A DNA stretch of 64,000 bases from Brevundimonas sp. Root608. GTDB lineage: Bacteria > Pseudomonadota > Alphaproteobacteria > Caulobacterales > Caulobacteraceae. This document shows positions 18,611 through 27,361 of the stretch, one piece after another. The translations under genes and the position numbers were made by a program. The notes under the pieces were generated by a model. The model saw nothing but the letters and a program-made list of their open reading frames with translations. It searched no databases and was not told where the DNA came from. The stretch spans positions 1-64,000 of the forward strand of contig NZ_LMGT01000001.1 in NCBI RefSeq assembly GCF_001427825.1, read 5' to 3'. How positions within the stretch are numbered: position 1 is the first letter of the stretch; each line of letters starts with the position of its first letter.

Positions 18611-19129
18611 CTATGGCTCCGCCGACGTGCGGCGCCGCCCGAAAGTCGGCGCGCGCGCCTTCTGCTCGGCCCAGTAGGCCGCGCCGTCGCGCGGCTTGAA
18701 CATGGTCTTGGGCACGCCGTCACGCGACACCACGGCGAAGGTGTTGGTCGCGGCCTGATACAGCAGCACATCGCCATTAGGCCGCTCGACCCGATCCGTT
18801 CCGGCGGGCGGACGCGCCGTGAACGCCTCGATTTTCGCCAGATAGTCCTGCGGCGAGCGCGATCCGAAATCGGCCCCGTTGCGCTCGAACAGCCGGGTGA
18901 CCTTGGCGTCCACCGTCTCGCGGCGGTTGGCGGTGAGAACGGGTTTGGCCTTTTCAGCCGCGACGTCAGCACCGGCCGGGCGGGCCGGAGCGCCCGGCGC
19001 CGCGGTCAGCACGGCCTGGCCGCCGTCCGCCGGCCGGTCGCGCGTCTCGACGGCCGAGCCGCCGTTGCCGCAGGCCGCCGCGCCGAGCAGGGCGACGGCT
19101 GCGCCCGCGATCCAGAGCCTGGAGATCAT
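18611..19129 (-). CDS. Lipoprotein with S-type pyocin/toxin-like C-terminal motif
   Basis: A 172-residue predicted lipoprotein; the lipobox LGAAAC places the lipidated Cys at residue 20. The start MISRLW at 19129 is chosen because GGGAGG lies 5-6 nt before it; an in-frame ATG further up has no such site. The C-terminal half carries the pattern DYLAKIEAF-x-PP-G-D-NGDVLLY-AATNTFAVVS-DG-PKTMFKP, which I recognise from the C-termini of large pyocin- or hemagglutinin-type toxins and from short standalone proteins. Whether it keeps toxin or nuclease activity is unknown, and no immunity partner is adjacent. It is divergent from coaBC. Confidence 0.75.
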   Translation of the reverse strand: MISRLWIAGAAVALLGAAACGNGGSAVETRDRPADGGQAVLTAAPGAPARPAGADVAAEKAKPVLTANRRETVDAKVTRLFERNGADFGSRSPQDYLAKIEAFTARPPAGTDRVERPNGDVLLYQAATNTFAVVSRDGVPKTMFKPRDGAAYWAEQKARAPTFGRRRTSAEP

Positions 19130-19244
19130 GCTATCCTCCCAAAGGTTGAAATCCTCGACCTTCAGCATAACCACAGGTCCTGTGTTCTGGCAATGTTCCG
19201 TTTTTGCGCGACCCTCCCTCGACGCCGGGCGCCCGGATGGCTAG

Positions 19245-20477
19245 ATGACCGGCATGACCACCGCCGCCCTGTCCGGACGCAAGATCCTGCTGATCGTCGG
19301 CGGCGGCATCGCCGCCTACAAGACGCTGGAGCTGACGCGCCTGCTGAAGAAGGCGGGGGCCGAGGTCATGAGCGTGCTGACGGCGGCGGGGGCCGAGTTC
19401 GTGACGCCCATGTCTCTGGCCGCCCTGACCGGCCATCCGGTGCGCCAGGCCCTGTTCATGCCCGAGGACGAAACGGCCATGGGCCATATCGAGCTGTCGC
19501 GCTGGGCCGATCTGGTGGTGGTGGCGCCGGCCACGGCGGGGCTGATCGCCAAGGCGGCCAACGGTCTGGCCGACGACCTGGCCTCGACCACGCTTCTGGC
19601 CACCGACAAGCGGGTGCTGCTGGCCCCGGCGATGAATGTGCGGATGTGGCTGCATCCGGCGGTGCAGGCAAATATGGCGCGGCTGAAGGGTTTCGACGGC
19701 TTCCACGGCGCGGCCGTGGTCGGGCCGGACGAGGGCGAGATGGCCTGCGGCGAGTTCGGCCCGGGCCGGATGGCCGAGCCGGCGGCGATCATGGAAGCGA
19801 TCGAGGGCCTGCTGGCGGGGCCGGACGGACGACCCCTCGCGGGGCGCAGGGCGGTGGTGACCGCCGGGCCGACCTTCGAGCCGATCGACCCCGTGCGCGG
19901 CCTGACCAACCGGTCGAGCGGCAAGCAGGGCTATGCGATCGCCGAGGCCCTGGCGCAACTGGGCGCGCAGGTGACGCTGGTGTCGGGGCCCGTGGCTCTT
20001 GCCGCGCCCGTGGGCGTGGAGCGCGTGTGGGTCGAGACGGCGCGGGAGATGAAGGACGCAGTGGAGGCGGCCCTGCCAGCCGAGATCGCGGTGATGAGCG
20101 CCGCGGTGGCCGACTGGCGGGTCGACGGCGTCGCCTCGGGCAAGATCAAGAAGGCGCCGGGCGGTCCGCCCTCGCTGGCCCTGATCGAGAATCCGGACAT
20201 CCTGGCCAGCGTCTCGGCCCCCGGAAAGAAACGGCCGAAGCTGGTGGTCGGCTTCGCGGCGGAGACGACCGATCTGGAGGCCAACGCCCGGGCCAAGCTG
20301 TCGCGCAAGGGCTGCGACTGGATCGTCGGCAATGACGTGTCCGACGACGTCTTCGGCGCCGACGGCAACACCGTGACCCTGTTCACCCGCGACGGCGCGG
20401 CGGAAAACTGGCCGCGCCAGTCCAAGGCCGAGGTGGCGAGGAAGCTCGCCGCGAAGATCGCCGACCATTTCGGCTGA
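19245..20477 (+). CDS. coaBC: Bifunctional phosphopantothenoylcysteine decarboxylase/synthetase
   Basis: A 410-residue flavoprotein for two steps of coenzyme A synthesis. The N-terminal CoaC domain shows the flavin-site strand ILLIVGGGIAAYK, the PAMNVRMW substrate motif and the active-site Cys in MACGEFGPGRM. The C-terminal CoaB synthetase begins near residue 200 with the TAGPTFEPIDPVR block and includes KIKK and FAAET motifs. The length is normal. The ATG at 19245 has a second ATG 9 nt downstream, so the precise start is open. dut follows on the same strand after 151 bp. Confidence 0.97.
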   Translation: MTGMTTAALSGRKILLIVGGGIAAYKTLELTRLLKKAGAEVMSVLTAAGAEFVTPMSLAALTGHPVRQALFMPEDETAMGHIELSRWADLVVVAPATAGLIAKAANGLADDLASTTLLATDKRVLLAPAMNVRMWLHPAVQANMARLKGFDGFHGAAVVGPDEGEMACGEFGPGRMAEPAAIMEAIEGLLAGPDGRPLAGRRAVVTAGPTFEPIDPVRGLTNRSSGKQGYAIAEALAQLGAQVTLVSGPVALAAPVGVERVWVETAREMKDAVEAALPAEIAVMSAAVADWRVDGVASGKIKKAPGGPPSLALIENPDILASVSAPGKKRPKLVVGFAAETTDLEANARAKLSRKGCDWIVGNDVSDDVFGADGNTVTLFTRDGAAENWPRQSKAEVARKLAAKIADHFG

Positions 20478-20628
20478 TCTGTCCACACGTTCTCCACTGG
20501 AGACATGACCTTCTCCCCGGAAGACCGCTTGGGCCACAGAGCCCGTCATCGGCTTGGCGAGCAGACGCGATAAGGGTCGGAGGGCGAGATACCGCCTTTT
20601 CGCCCTCATAAAATGCGACTTATCACTC

Positions 20629-21078
20629 ATGACGACCGTCCGGATCGAACGTCTGCCGCATGCCGAAGGCCTGCCGTTGCCCGCCTACGAGACATCAGGC
20701 TCTGCGGGGATGGATCTTCGGGCAGCCATTGACGAAAATCTGCCGGTAATGCTGGCTCCAGGAGCGAGGACCCTCGTGCCCACGGGCCTCAAGATCGCGC
20801 TGGAGCCGGGCTTTGAAGCCCAAGTGAGGCCGCGTTCGGGTCTGGCGCTCAAGCACGGGATCACCTGCCTGAACTCGCCGGGCACCATCGACAGCGACTA
20901 TCGCGGCGAGGTCGGGGTCATCCTGATCAACCACGGGCAGGAGCCGTTCGTGATCCAGCGCGGCGAGCGCATCGCCCAGATGGTGATCGCGCGGCACGAG
21001 CAGGCGAGCATGGTCGAGGTGGAGACGCTCGACGAGACCGCGCGCGGCGCGGGCGGGTTCGGCTCGACGGGACGTTAA
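20629..21078 (+). CDS. dut: dUTP pyrophosphatase (dUTPase)
   Basis: A 149-residue trimeric enzyme that hydrolyses dUTP to dUMP, keeping uracil out of DNA. All five dUTPase motifs are present: [33 protein letters not shown] and the P-loop-like [11 protein letters not shown] at the C-terminus. The ATG at 20629 matches the family; upstream in-frame codons are intergenic. coaBC-dut adjacency is common in bacteria. Confidence 0.97.
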   Translation: MTTVRIERLPHAEGLPLPAYETSGSAGMDLRAAIDENLPVMLAPGARTLVPTGLKIALEPGFEAQVRPRSGLALKHGITCLNSPGTIDSDYRGEVGVILINHGQEPFVIQRGERIAQMVIARHEQASMVEVETLDETARGAGGFGSTGR

Positions 21079-21150
21079 GCGGAGCCATTCGACGCGAAAC
21101 GCGTTAACCCTGCTTCCGGCCAAGCTCGGCCGTATGAAGGAGGTCGGCGT

Positions 21151-21516
21151 ATGGAGTCCCTGTTCGATTCGATCGGCGCGTTTCTGACCGGCATTTTCGG
21201 CCTCGCCCAGGGCGGGTTCGACAGCGTCAACCAGATCATGGGCTTGCTGATCGCCGTGATCGCGGCCCTGATGATGACGGCCTGGAGCCGACTGTGGGCC
21301 ACGGCGCTCGGCGCGGCCTTCGTCCACATCCTGATCGGCGTGGTGCGGCCGATGCTGGACGGCGGGGCCCTGGTCCTGCCGAACTTCCTCAGCCTGACCT
21401 TCTGGATGACCGTGCTGGCCCTCTTCCTGGGCTATGCGATCGTCATCGCGGTCTTCTTCTTCATCAAGTCGCTGTTCGTGGGCCGCGGCCATAGCCGCCA
21501 TCGCCACGCGCACTGA
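21151..21516 (+). CDS. Small integral membrane protein, unknown
   Basis: A 121-residue protein with three hydrophobic segments (about residues 30-45, 48-65 and 80-108) and a short His/Arg-rich cytoplasmic tail ending RHRHAH. A strong Shine-Dalgarno (GAAGGAGG) lies before the ATG, so it is well supported as a real gene. I do not recognise the family. The His-rich end could bind metal, but this is speculation. It is convergent with dapB across the inverted-repeat element at 21549-21651. Confidence 0.75.
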   Translation: MESLFDSIGAFLTGIFGLAQGGFDSVNQIMGLLIAVIAALMMTAWSRLWATALGAAFVHILIGVVRPMLDGGALVLPNFLSLTFWMTVLALFLGYAIVIAVFFFIKSLFVGRGHSRHRHAH

Positions 21517-21548
21517 TCGCCTCTCCGCGAAGCGGATCGGTGAGCCGG

Positions 21549-21651
21549 TTCGTCACGAAGGACACGAAGGCGGCGCGAAGAACACGAAGGGGCCCGTGCG
21601 AACTCCGTCGCTTCGTGCCCTTTGTGAGCCCTTCGTGTTCCTTGTAATGAA
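21549..21651. repeat. Long imperfect inverted repeat built from CACGAAGG units
   Basis: The left arm (21549-21591) reads TTCGTCACGAAGGACACGAAGG and continues with further CGAAG units; the right arm (21611-21651) is its imperfect reverse complement (CTTCGTG, CTTCGTGTTCCTTGTAATGAA). Each arm is itself a run of CACGAAGG-like repeats. A folded transcript would give a stem of about 40 bp. It lies between the convergent membrane-protein gene and dapB and could block read-through from both sides. Its form suggests a dispersed mobile-type palindromic element. Confidence 0.75.
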
Positions 21652-21710
21652 CCCGCCATCCTCAATGGGTCTGGACGACGCCCGGCTGCGCCGGGAGCGG
21701 GCTGCGCAGA

Positions 21711-22460
21711 TCAGGCCTGCCTGAACCCGAGCACATCCTGCATGTCGTAGAGGCCGGGCTTGCGGCTTCGCACCCAGGCGGCGGCGGCCACGGCGCCGCG
21801 GGCGAACAGCGAGCGGTCGATGGCCGAATGGCTGAGGGTCAGGGTCTCGTCTTCCGAGGCGAACAGGACGGTGTGTTCGCCGATGATTCCCCCGCCGCGC
21901 AATGATGCGAAGCCGATCCTGCCGGCTTGCCGCGCGCCGGTGATGCCGTCCCAGGGGGCGGTGCGGACGTCGGCCAGGTCCACGCCGCGGCCGTTGGCGG
22001 CGGCCTCGCCCAGCATCAGGGCGGTGCCCGAGGGGGCGTCGGCCTTCTTGCGATGATGGGCCTCCAGCACCTCGATGTCCCAGTCGCGCGGGTCCAGCCG
22101 CTGGGCCGCATGTTCGACCAGGCCGATCAGGATGTTGACGCCCAGCGAGAAATTGCCGCTGCGGACAATGGCGATCCGTTCCGAGGCCCTGTGAATGTCG
22201 GTTTCCTGTTCGGGCGTCAGGCCGGTCGAGCCGATGACCAGGGCCGGGCCGCCGCGTTCGGCGCAGGCCTGGGCCAGCTCGACCGAGGCCTCGGGAGTCG
22301 AGAAGTCGATGATCACGTCGCACAGCGACAGGTCGGGCGTTTCGCCACGGTCGAAGCGGGCCGCGACCACGACGTCGTCACGGGCGTCCAGCACGGCCGA
22401 GACGGCCCGGCCCATGCGGCCCCGGGCCCCCGAAATGCCGGCGTGGAAGATGGCGCTCAT
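21711..22460 (-). CDS. dapB: 4-hydroxy-tetrahydrodipicolinate reductase
   Basis: A 249-residue NAD(P)H-dependent enzyme of lysine and diaminopimelate synthesis. The Rossmann motif GARGRMGR is at about residues 10-17; the catalytic/substrate block EAHHRKKADAPSGTAL and the GEHTVLF segment identify DapB. The start at 22460 has GAGGAAC about 6 nt upstream; an in-frame ATG at 22541 lies in repeat sequence and is rejected. It follows dnaJ on the same strand with 114 bp between, occupied by an inverted repeat, so co-transcription with dnaKJ is possible but may be attenuated. Confidence 0.96.
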   Translation of the reverse strand: MSAIFHAGISGARGRMGRAVSAVLDARDDVVVAARFDRGETPDLSLCDVIIDFSTPEASVELAQACAERGGPALVIGSTGLTPEQETDIHRASERIAIVRSGNFSLGVNILIGLVEHAAQRLDPRDWDIEVLEAHHRKKADAPSGTALMLGEAAANGRGVDLADVRTAPWDGITGARQAGRIGFASLRGGGIIGEHTVLFASEDETLTLSHSAIDRSLFARGAVAAAAWVRSRKPGLYDMQDVLGFRQA

Positions 22461-22500
22461 GACGTTCCTCGAACCATTCCTCGCATTGTGAAGGGTTTCT

Positions 22501-22567
22501 CCCGGACCGTCATCCCAAACACCACCGCCCGGTTGTCCCATCCAGGCCCGAGGGTGACGGTCCGGGG
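22501..22567. repeat. Inverted repeat between dnaJ and dapB
   Basis: The arms CCCGGACCGTCATCCC (22501-22516) and GGGTGACGGTCCGGGG (22552-22567) are near-perfect reverse complements with one base missing on the right. They enclose a 35-nt loop. The form matches dispersed palindromic units of other alphaproteobacteria. In a dnaJ-dapB transcript it would form a stem of about 15 bp, which could protect the upstream dnaKJ message or reduce dapB expression. Confidence 0.72.
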
Positions 22568-22574
22568 AAGGGAG

Positions 22575-23753
22575 TTACTGCGGCGCTTCCGAGCCGAGGA
22601 TGTCGGCCCAGAAGCGTTTGGCCTTGCCGGCGAAGGACGAGTTGCGCGGAGTCTGGCTCTCGCCGAGCGAGGCGGCCAGTTCCTGCAGCAGTTCCTTCTG
22701 ATGCGGGGTCAGGTCGGTCGGGGTCTCGACGAACAGCTCGACCACCAGGTCGCCGCGGTTCTTGCCGTTCAGATGCGGCATGCCCTTGCCCTTGATGCGC
22801 ACGGTCTTGCCGGTCTGGGAGCCGGCGGGGACGCTGACCGGCGCGCGGCAGCGGCCGTCGCAGGCTTCGGACGTCAGGCAGGGGGCGTCGATCTCGCCGC
22901 CCAGGGCCGCGGTGGTCATGGGCACGGGGACGGTGACCAGCAGGTCGAGATTGTCGCGCTCGAACAGTTCGTGCGGCGTCACCGACAGGAAGACATACAG
23001 GTCGCCGCGGGGGCCGCCGCGCATGCCGGCGTCGCCCTCGCCCGACAGGCGGATGCGCGAGCCGTCGTCGACCCCGGCGGGGACCTTGAGCTGGAGCTTT
23101 CGGTTCCTGCGCACCTGGCCGTGGCCGGCGCAGCTGGTGCAGGGCTCGGCGATCATCTGGCCGTGACCGCCGCAGCGGGGGCAGGTGCGCTCGACCTGGA
23201 AGAAGCCGTTGGCGGAGCGGACCCGGCCCGCGCCCTGACAGGTGGTGCAGGTGGTCGGCTTTGTTCCGGCCTTGGCGCCGGTGCCCTCGCAGGTGTCGCA
23301 GGCCGCGGTGGTGGGAACGGCGATCTCGACGTCGGCGCCCTTGTAGGCCTGCTCCAGGGTGATCTCGAGGTCGTAGCGCAGGTCCGAGCCGCGGCGCGGG
23401 CCGTGCTGGCGGGCGCCGCCGCCGGCGCGGCCGCCGAAGACGTCGCCGAACGCCTCGCCGAAGACCTGTGAGAAGATGTCGTTGACGTCGGTGAAGCCCT
23501 GGCCCTGGCCGCCAAATCCGCCGCCGCCGTTGACCCCGGCGTGGCCGAAGCGGTCGTAGGCGGCGCGTTTCTGGTCGTCCGAGAGGACCGAATACGCTTC
23601 GGAGATTTCCTTGAAGCGCGCCATGGAGTCTTCGCACCCGCCGTTCCTGTCGGGGTGGTGCTTCATGGCCAGCTTGCGATAGGCCGATTTCAGCCCGGCG
23701 GCGTCGATGGTCCGTTCGACCTCGAGAACCTCGTAATAGTCACGCGTCGCCAT
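22575..23753 (-). CDS. dnaJ: Chaperone protein DnaJ
   Basis: A 392-residue type I J-protein that delivers unfolded clients to DnaK and stimulates its ATPase. The J-domain has HPD at residues 33-35, followed by a Gly/Phe-rich linker. Next come the four-repeat zinc-finger domain (CDTCEGTG, CTTCQGAG, CPRCGGHG, CTSCAGHG) and the C-terminal substrate-binding barrel. The order is complete and the length normal. It lies 168 bp downstream of dnaK on the same strand, the conserved dnaK-dnaJ operon. Confidence 0.98.
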   Translation of the reverse strand: MATRDYYEVLEVERTIDAAGLKSAYRKLAMKHHPDRNGGCEDSMARFKEISEAYSVLSDDQKRAAYDRFGHAGVNGGGGFGGQGQGFTDVNDIFSQVFGEAFGDVFGGRAGGGARQHGPRRGSDLRYDLEITLEQAYKGADVEIAVPTTAACDTCEGTGAKAGTKPTTCTTCQGAGRVRSANGFFQVERTCPRCGGHGQMIAEPCTSCAGHGQVRRNRKLQLKVPAGVDDGSRIRLSGEGDAGMRGGPRGDLYVFLSVTPHELFERDNLDLLVTVPVPMTTAALGGEIDAPCLTSEACDGRCRAPVSVPAGSQTGKTVRIKGKGMPHLNGKNRGDLVVELFVETPTDLTPHQKELLQELAASLGESQTPRNSSFAGKAKRFWADILGSEAPQ

Positions 23754-23921
23754 GCGGCGTTCGTCCTCTTACCCTGGCCGACGGTCGCGCCTCTTGGCGG
23801 GCGCATGACCGAACGGCTGACCGGGCTGACATGGGCGCCCGGGAAAATGATGCAAGTTCATGAAACGGCCCCGCCCGTCATCAGACAGGCGGGGCCGGGG
23901 TGATTGCGGAGCCTGTGTGGC

Positions 23922-25838
23922 TTACGCGCTCTTCTTCTCGTCGTCGCCGGCGTCGGGCGCGACTTCCTCGAACTCGGCGTCGACCACGCCGTCGTCGGCG
24001 GGGGCTTCGGCCGCGTCGCCGTCGCCGGCGCCCTGTTGCGAGGCGTACATGGCCTCGCCCAGTTTCATCGAGGCCTGGACCAGGGTGTTGGTCCTGGTCC
24101 GGATGTCTTCCGGATCCGTGCCTTCCTTGGCCGTCTTCAGCTCGGCCAGGGCGGTTTCGATCGCGGCCTTCTCTTCGGCCCCGACCTTGTCGCCGTGTTC
24201 GGCCATGGCCTTTTCGGTCGAGTGGATCAGGCTGTCGGCGGCGTTGACCGCCTCGACCATTTCCTTCTTCGCCTTGTCGGCGGCGGCGTTGGCCTCGGCT
24301 TCCTTGACCATCTTGTCGATGTCGGCGTCCGAGAGGCCGCCGTTGGCCTGGATGCGGATCGACTGTTCCTTGTTGGTCGCCTTGTCCTTGGCGGTGACGT
24401 GGACGATGCCGTTGGCGTCGATGTCGAAGGCGACCTCGATCTGCGGCATGCCGCGCGGCGCCGGCGGAATGCCCATCAGGTCGAACTGGCCCAGCACCTT
24501 GTTGTCGGACGCCATCGGCCGCTCGCCCTGGAAGACCCGGATGGTCACGGCCGACTGGTTGTCGTCGGCGGTCGAGAACACCTGGCTCTTCTTGGTCGGG
24601 ATGGTGGTGTTGCGTTCGATCAGCGGAGTGAAGACGCCGCCCAGGGTCTCGATGCCCAGGGTCAGCGGGGTCACGTCCAGCAGCAGCACGTCCTTGACGT
24701 CGCCCTGCAGAACGCCGGCCTGGACGGCGGCGCCCAGGGCCACGACTTCATCGGGGTTGACGCCCTTGTGCGGCTCCTTGCCGAAGAAGGCCTTCACGGC
24801 CTCCTGCACCTTGGGCATGCGGGTCATGCCGCCGACCAGCACCACTTCGTCGATGTCCGAGGCCTTGAGGCCCGCGTCCTTCAGCGCCTTGGCGCAGGGC
24901 TCGATGGTGCGCTGGACCAGGTCCTCGACGAGGGCTTCCAGCTTGGCGCGCGACAGCTTGATGTTGAGGTGCAGCGGGCCCGAGGCGTTCATGGTGATGA
25001 ACGGGAGATTGACCTCGTACTGGGTCGTGGAGCTGAGCTCCTTCTTGGCCTTCTCGGCCTCTTCCTTGAGGCGCTGCAGGGCCAGTTTGTCGGAGCGCAG
25101 GTCGACGCCCTGCTCCTTCTTGAACTCGTCGGCCAGGTAGTCGACCAGGCGCAGGTCGAAGTCCTCGCCGCCCAGGAAGGTGTCGCCGTTGGTCGACTTC
25201 ACCTCGAAGACGCCGTCGCCGATCTCGAGGATCGAGACGTCGAAGGTGCCGCCGCCGAGGTCATAGACGGCGATCTTCTGGCCGTCGTTCTTGTCCAGGC
25301 CATAGGCCAGGGCGGCGGCGGTCGGCTCGTTGATGATGCGCAGGACCTCGAGGCCGGCGATCTTGCCGGCGTCCTTGGTCGCCTGACGCTGGGCGTCGTT
25401 GAAATAGGCCGGAACGGTGATGACGGCCTGGGTCACGGTCTCGCCGAGGTAGGCCTCAGCGGCCTCCTTCATCTTGCCGAGGGTGAAGGCCGAGATCTGC
25501 TGGGGCGAATAGTCCTTGCCGTTGGCGCGCACCCAGGCGTCGCCGGTCGGTCCCTTGACGATCTCGTAGGGGACCATCTTCTTGTCCTTGGCGACCACGG
25601 GGTCGTCGAACGAGCGGCCGATCAGGCGCTTGATGGCGAAGAAGGTGTTGGTCGGGTTGGTCACGGCCTGACGGCGCGCGGGCTGACCCACCAGGGTCTC
25701 GCCGCCCTCCTGGATGGCGATGACGGAGGGCGTGGTGCGGTTGCCCTCGGCGTTTTCGATGACCTTGGGATTCTTGCCGTCCATGACGGCGACGCACGAG
25801 TTCGTCGTGCCCAGGTCGATGCCGATGATCTTGGCCAT
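23922..25838 (-). CDS. dnaK: Molecular chaperone DnaK (Hsp70)
   Basis: A 638-residue Hsp70. The actin-like ATPase domain starts with [15 protein letters not shown], and the [10 protein letters not shown] phosphate loop and [18 protein letters not shown] linker region are intact. The substrate-binding domain follows, and the C-terminal lid ends in an acidic EE-x-DAGDDE tail. It works with DnaJ (adjacent) and GrpE (28264-28896). A sigma32-like promoter lies at 25994-26021, leaving a leader of about 150 nt. In Caulobacter, DnaK also restrains sigma32 and affects DnaA stability; that is family knowledge, not seen here. Confidence 0.99.
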   Translation of the reverse strand: MAKIIGIDLGTTNSCVAVMDGKNPKVIENAEGNRTTPSVIAIQEGGETLVGQPARRQAVTNPTNTFFAIKRLIGRSFDDPVVAKDKKMVPYEIVKGPTGDAWVRANGKDYSPQQISAFTLGKMKEAAEAYLGETVTQAVITVPAYFNDAQRQATKDAGKIAGLEVLRIINEPTAAALAYGLDKNDGQKIAVYDLGGGTFDVSILEIGDGVFEVKSTNGDTFLGGEDFDLRLVDYLADEFKKEQGVDLRSDKLALQRLKEEAEKAKKELSSTTQYEVNLPFITMNASGPLHLNIKLSRAKLEALVEDLVQRTIEPCAKALKDAGLKASDIDEVVLVGGMTRMPKVQEAVKAFFGKEPHKGVNPDEVVALGAAVQAGVLQGDVKDVLLLDVTPLTLGIETLGGVFTPLIERNTTIPTKKSQVFSTADDNQSAVTIRVFQGERPMASDNKVLGQFDLMGIPPAPRGMPQIEVAFDIDANGIVHVTAKDKATNKEQSIRIQANGGLSDADIDKMVKEAEANAAADKAKKEMVEAVNAADSLIHSTEKAMAEHGDKVGAEEKAAIETALAELKTAKEGTDPEDIRTRTNTLVQASMKLGEAMYASQQGAGDGDAAEAPADDGVVDAEFEEVAPDAGDDEKKSA

Positions 25839-26143
25839 TGGTGGTCTTTCACTCCATTTCGGCGGGCGATGCGGCGGCCTTTTAAAGCGAAGCGCCGCGC
25901 GTGACCGCCCCCGGTGTCAGGGTCTTGGGTCGATTGGTACGGTTACGGCCACAAAGCCCCACGCGATGCGGGGTTTTAGGACGGTTGTGGCCGATATGGG
26001 AAACACCCCCCGGCCTGCAAGCCCCAAACGCATCGGGGCGAAGATTCACCCGCCCCGCCAGAATTGAGGTTTTCGTCGAACGTTGGTGTGGTTAATAGTG
26101 ATGCATCGGCCTGAGGGGGGCTGGTAACCGGGGAGAAACCGAA
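25839..26143. other. Divergent regulatory region, dnaK / small exported protein
   Basis: There is no gene in these 305 bp. The dnaK side holds the sigma32-like promoter (25994-26021) and, inside the predicted leader, a hairpin with an 8-bp stem (25953-25960 with 25970-25977, one G-U pair). A second, similar GCCCC/GGGGC hairpin lies at 26021-26039, next to the -35 box. The right part carries the promoter of the plus-strand gene at 26144, which I could not define. Confidence 0.55.
25994..26021 (-). promoter_or_regulatory. Candidate sigma32 heat-shock promoter of dnaK
   Basis: On the minus strand a CTTGCA box (26016-26021) is followed after 15 nt by CCCATAT (25994-26000). That fits the CTTGAA-N13-15-CCCCATNT heat-shock consensus in both boxes and spacing. 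Transcription would start near 25987, about 150 nt before the dnaK ATG. Heat-shock control of dnaK by sigma32 is established in Caulobacter. The box assignment is my inference by eye. Confidence 0.65.
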
Positions 26144-26557
26144 ATGAAACTGCACAAGACCGTCGCTCGCGCCGCCCTGATCGTTGCGGCCCTGGCGTCC
26201 ACCGCCGCCGCCGCCGCCGCGACGTCCACGACGCCCGAACGGGCCGTCGCTGTCACGCCCGCCACCGCCTCTGCGCCGATCCAGTCGCGCGACGGTCGCA
26301 ACCGCCGCGTTCGCATCCACAACAACACCGGCTGGACCATGCTGCGCTTCTTCGCGTCCAACACGAGCCGCAGCGATTGGGAAGAGGACATCCTGGGCGA
26401 CGACGTCCTGGCCAATAACGCTTCGATCGTGATGAACATCGACGACGGCACCGGCGCCTGCCTGTTCGATTTCAAGGCCGAGTTCACCAACGGCCAGAAC
26501 CTGATCCGCAACAACGTCAACGTCTGCGAGATCGCGGACTATTACTACACGCGCTGA
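26144..26557 (+). CDS. Small exported protein, unknown
   Basis: A 137-residue protein with an N-terminal signal peptide (about residues 1-25, ending in a poly-Ala run). The mature domain has alternating polar and aromatic stretches (RRVRIHNNTGWTMLRFFASN, DDGTGACLFDF) and two cysteines near residues 106 and 128 that could form a disulphide. I recognise this as a conserved small secreted protein type of Caulobacterales and related groups without assigned function. A GGGGAG site precedes the ATG. It is followed by a strong terminator at 26572-26611 and so is a single-gene unit. Confidence 0.8.
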   Translation: MKLHKTVARAALIVAALASTAAAAAATSTTPERAVAVTPATASAPIQSRDGRNRRVRIHNNTGWTMLRFFASNTSRSDWEEDILGDDVLANNASIVMNIDDGTGACLFDFKAEFTNGQNLIRNNVNVCEIADYYYTR

Positions 26558-26571
26558 CCGGCGTTCTGGTT

Positions 26572-26611
26572 GGGCCTGTCGCCCTTCGGGCTGCTTGAGG
26601 CCCGGTTTTTT
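26572..26611 (+). terminator. Intrinsic terminator after the small exported protein
   Basis: The outer stem GGGCCT (26572-26577) with AGGCCC (26598-26603) encloses an inner GCCC-ttc-GGGC hairpin and is followed by GGTTTTTT (26604-26611). It is a clear Rho-independent terminator, 15 bp after the stop codon. Confidence 0.85.
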
Positions 26612-26669
26612 GGGGCGCTATCGCGCTTCGCGCTACTTGAGCGCGGGCGCTTTGGGCTAGACAGAGCGT

Positions 26670-27305
26670 ATGTCCGCGCGCCCTGAGATCGATACGGGAA
26701 TGGAGGGCTTCCGGTTCTGGCCGGGAGCCCTTTCCGCGTCGGAGCAGGCCGGCTTGCTGGCGGAGGTGCTGGCGGGGGAGGCGCAGGCGCCCTTTTACCG
26801 GCCGGTGACGCCGGGCGGCCGCCCCTTCTCGGTGCAGATGACCAGTCTGGGGCCGCTGGGCTGGGTGTCGGACCGGGCCGGATACCGATACCAGCCGACG
26901 CATCCGGTGACGGGCGCGGCCTGGCCGCCGATTCCCCCGCTTCTGCTGGACCTGTGGCGCGATCTGACGGGCGAGGTCCGGCCGCCGGACGCCTGTCTGG
27001 TCAACCTGTACCGCGACGGCGCCAAGATGGGCCTGCATCAGGACCGCGACGAGGCCGACCGCACCGCGCCGGTGCTGTCGGTGTCGCTGGGCGACACGGC
27101 TGTGTTCCGGATCGGGCCGGCGGGCGGCGGGCCGACGACAACGATCCGGCTGGCGTCAGGAGACGTCTGCGCCCTGACCGGCCCGGCGCGGCTGGCGCGC
27201 CACGGGATCGACCGGGTGATCGCCGGCTCGTCCAGCCTGGCGCCGGGCGGCGGCCGCCTGAACCTGACCCTGCGTCGCGCCGCTCCAGCTTCACAGCAAT
27301 CGTGA
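26670..27305 (+). CDS. alkB: Alpha-ketoglutarate-dependent dioxygenase AlkB
   Basis: A 211-residue Fe(II)/2-oxoglutarate enzyme that directly reverses alkylation damage (1-methyladenine, 3-methylcytosine) in DNA and RNA. The iron ligands are H123 and D125 (LHQDRDE) and H178. The 2-oxoglutarate-binding R196-x-N-x-T-x-R202 motif is at the end of the domain, and the NLYRDGAKMG motif is present. The length and motif set match Escherichia coli AlkB closely. No ada or SOS box was seen upstream, so alkylation- or damage-inducible control is not supported by the sequence. Confidence 0.95.
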   Translation: MSARPEIDTGMEGFRFWPGALSASEQAGLLAEVLAGEAQAPFYRPVTPGGRPFSVQMTSLGPLGWVSDRAGYRYQPTHPVTGAAWPPIPPLLLDLWRDLTGEVRPPDACLVNLYRDGAKMGLHQDRDEADRTAPVLSVSLGDTAVFRIGPAGGGPTTTIRLASGDVCALTGPARLARHGIDRVIAGSSSLAPGGGRLNLTLRRAAPASQQS

Positions 27306-27361
27306 ATGGACGCCCCGCGGGCTCCGGGCCAAGGTTCGCTCCCCGAAGCCGGAGGCCTCCG

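Noticed and set aside
23922-25838. Long plus-strand frames opposite dnaK
   Set aside because: Both are antisense shadows of a fully conserved dnaK.
25953-25977. Hairpin with T-run as a terminator
   Set aside because: It lies between divergent genes, inside the predicted dnaK leader, where no transcript should end on the plus strand; kept only as leader structure.
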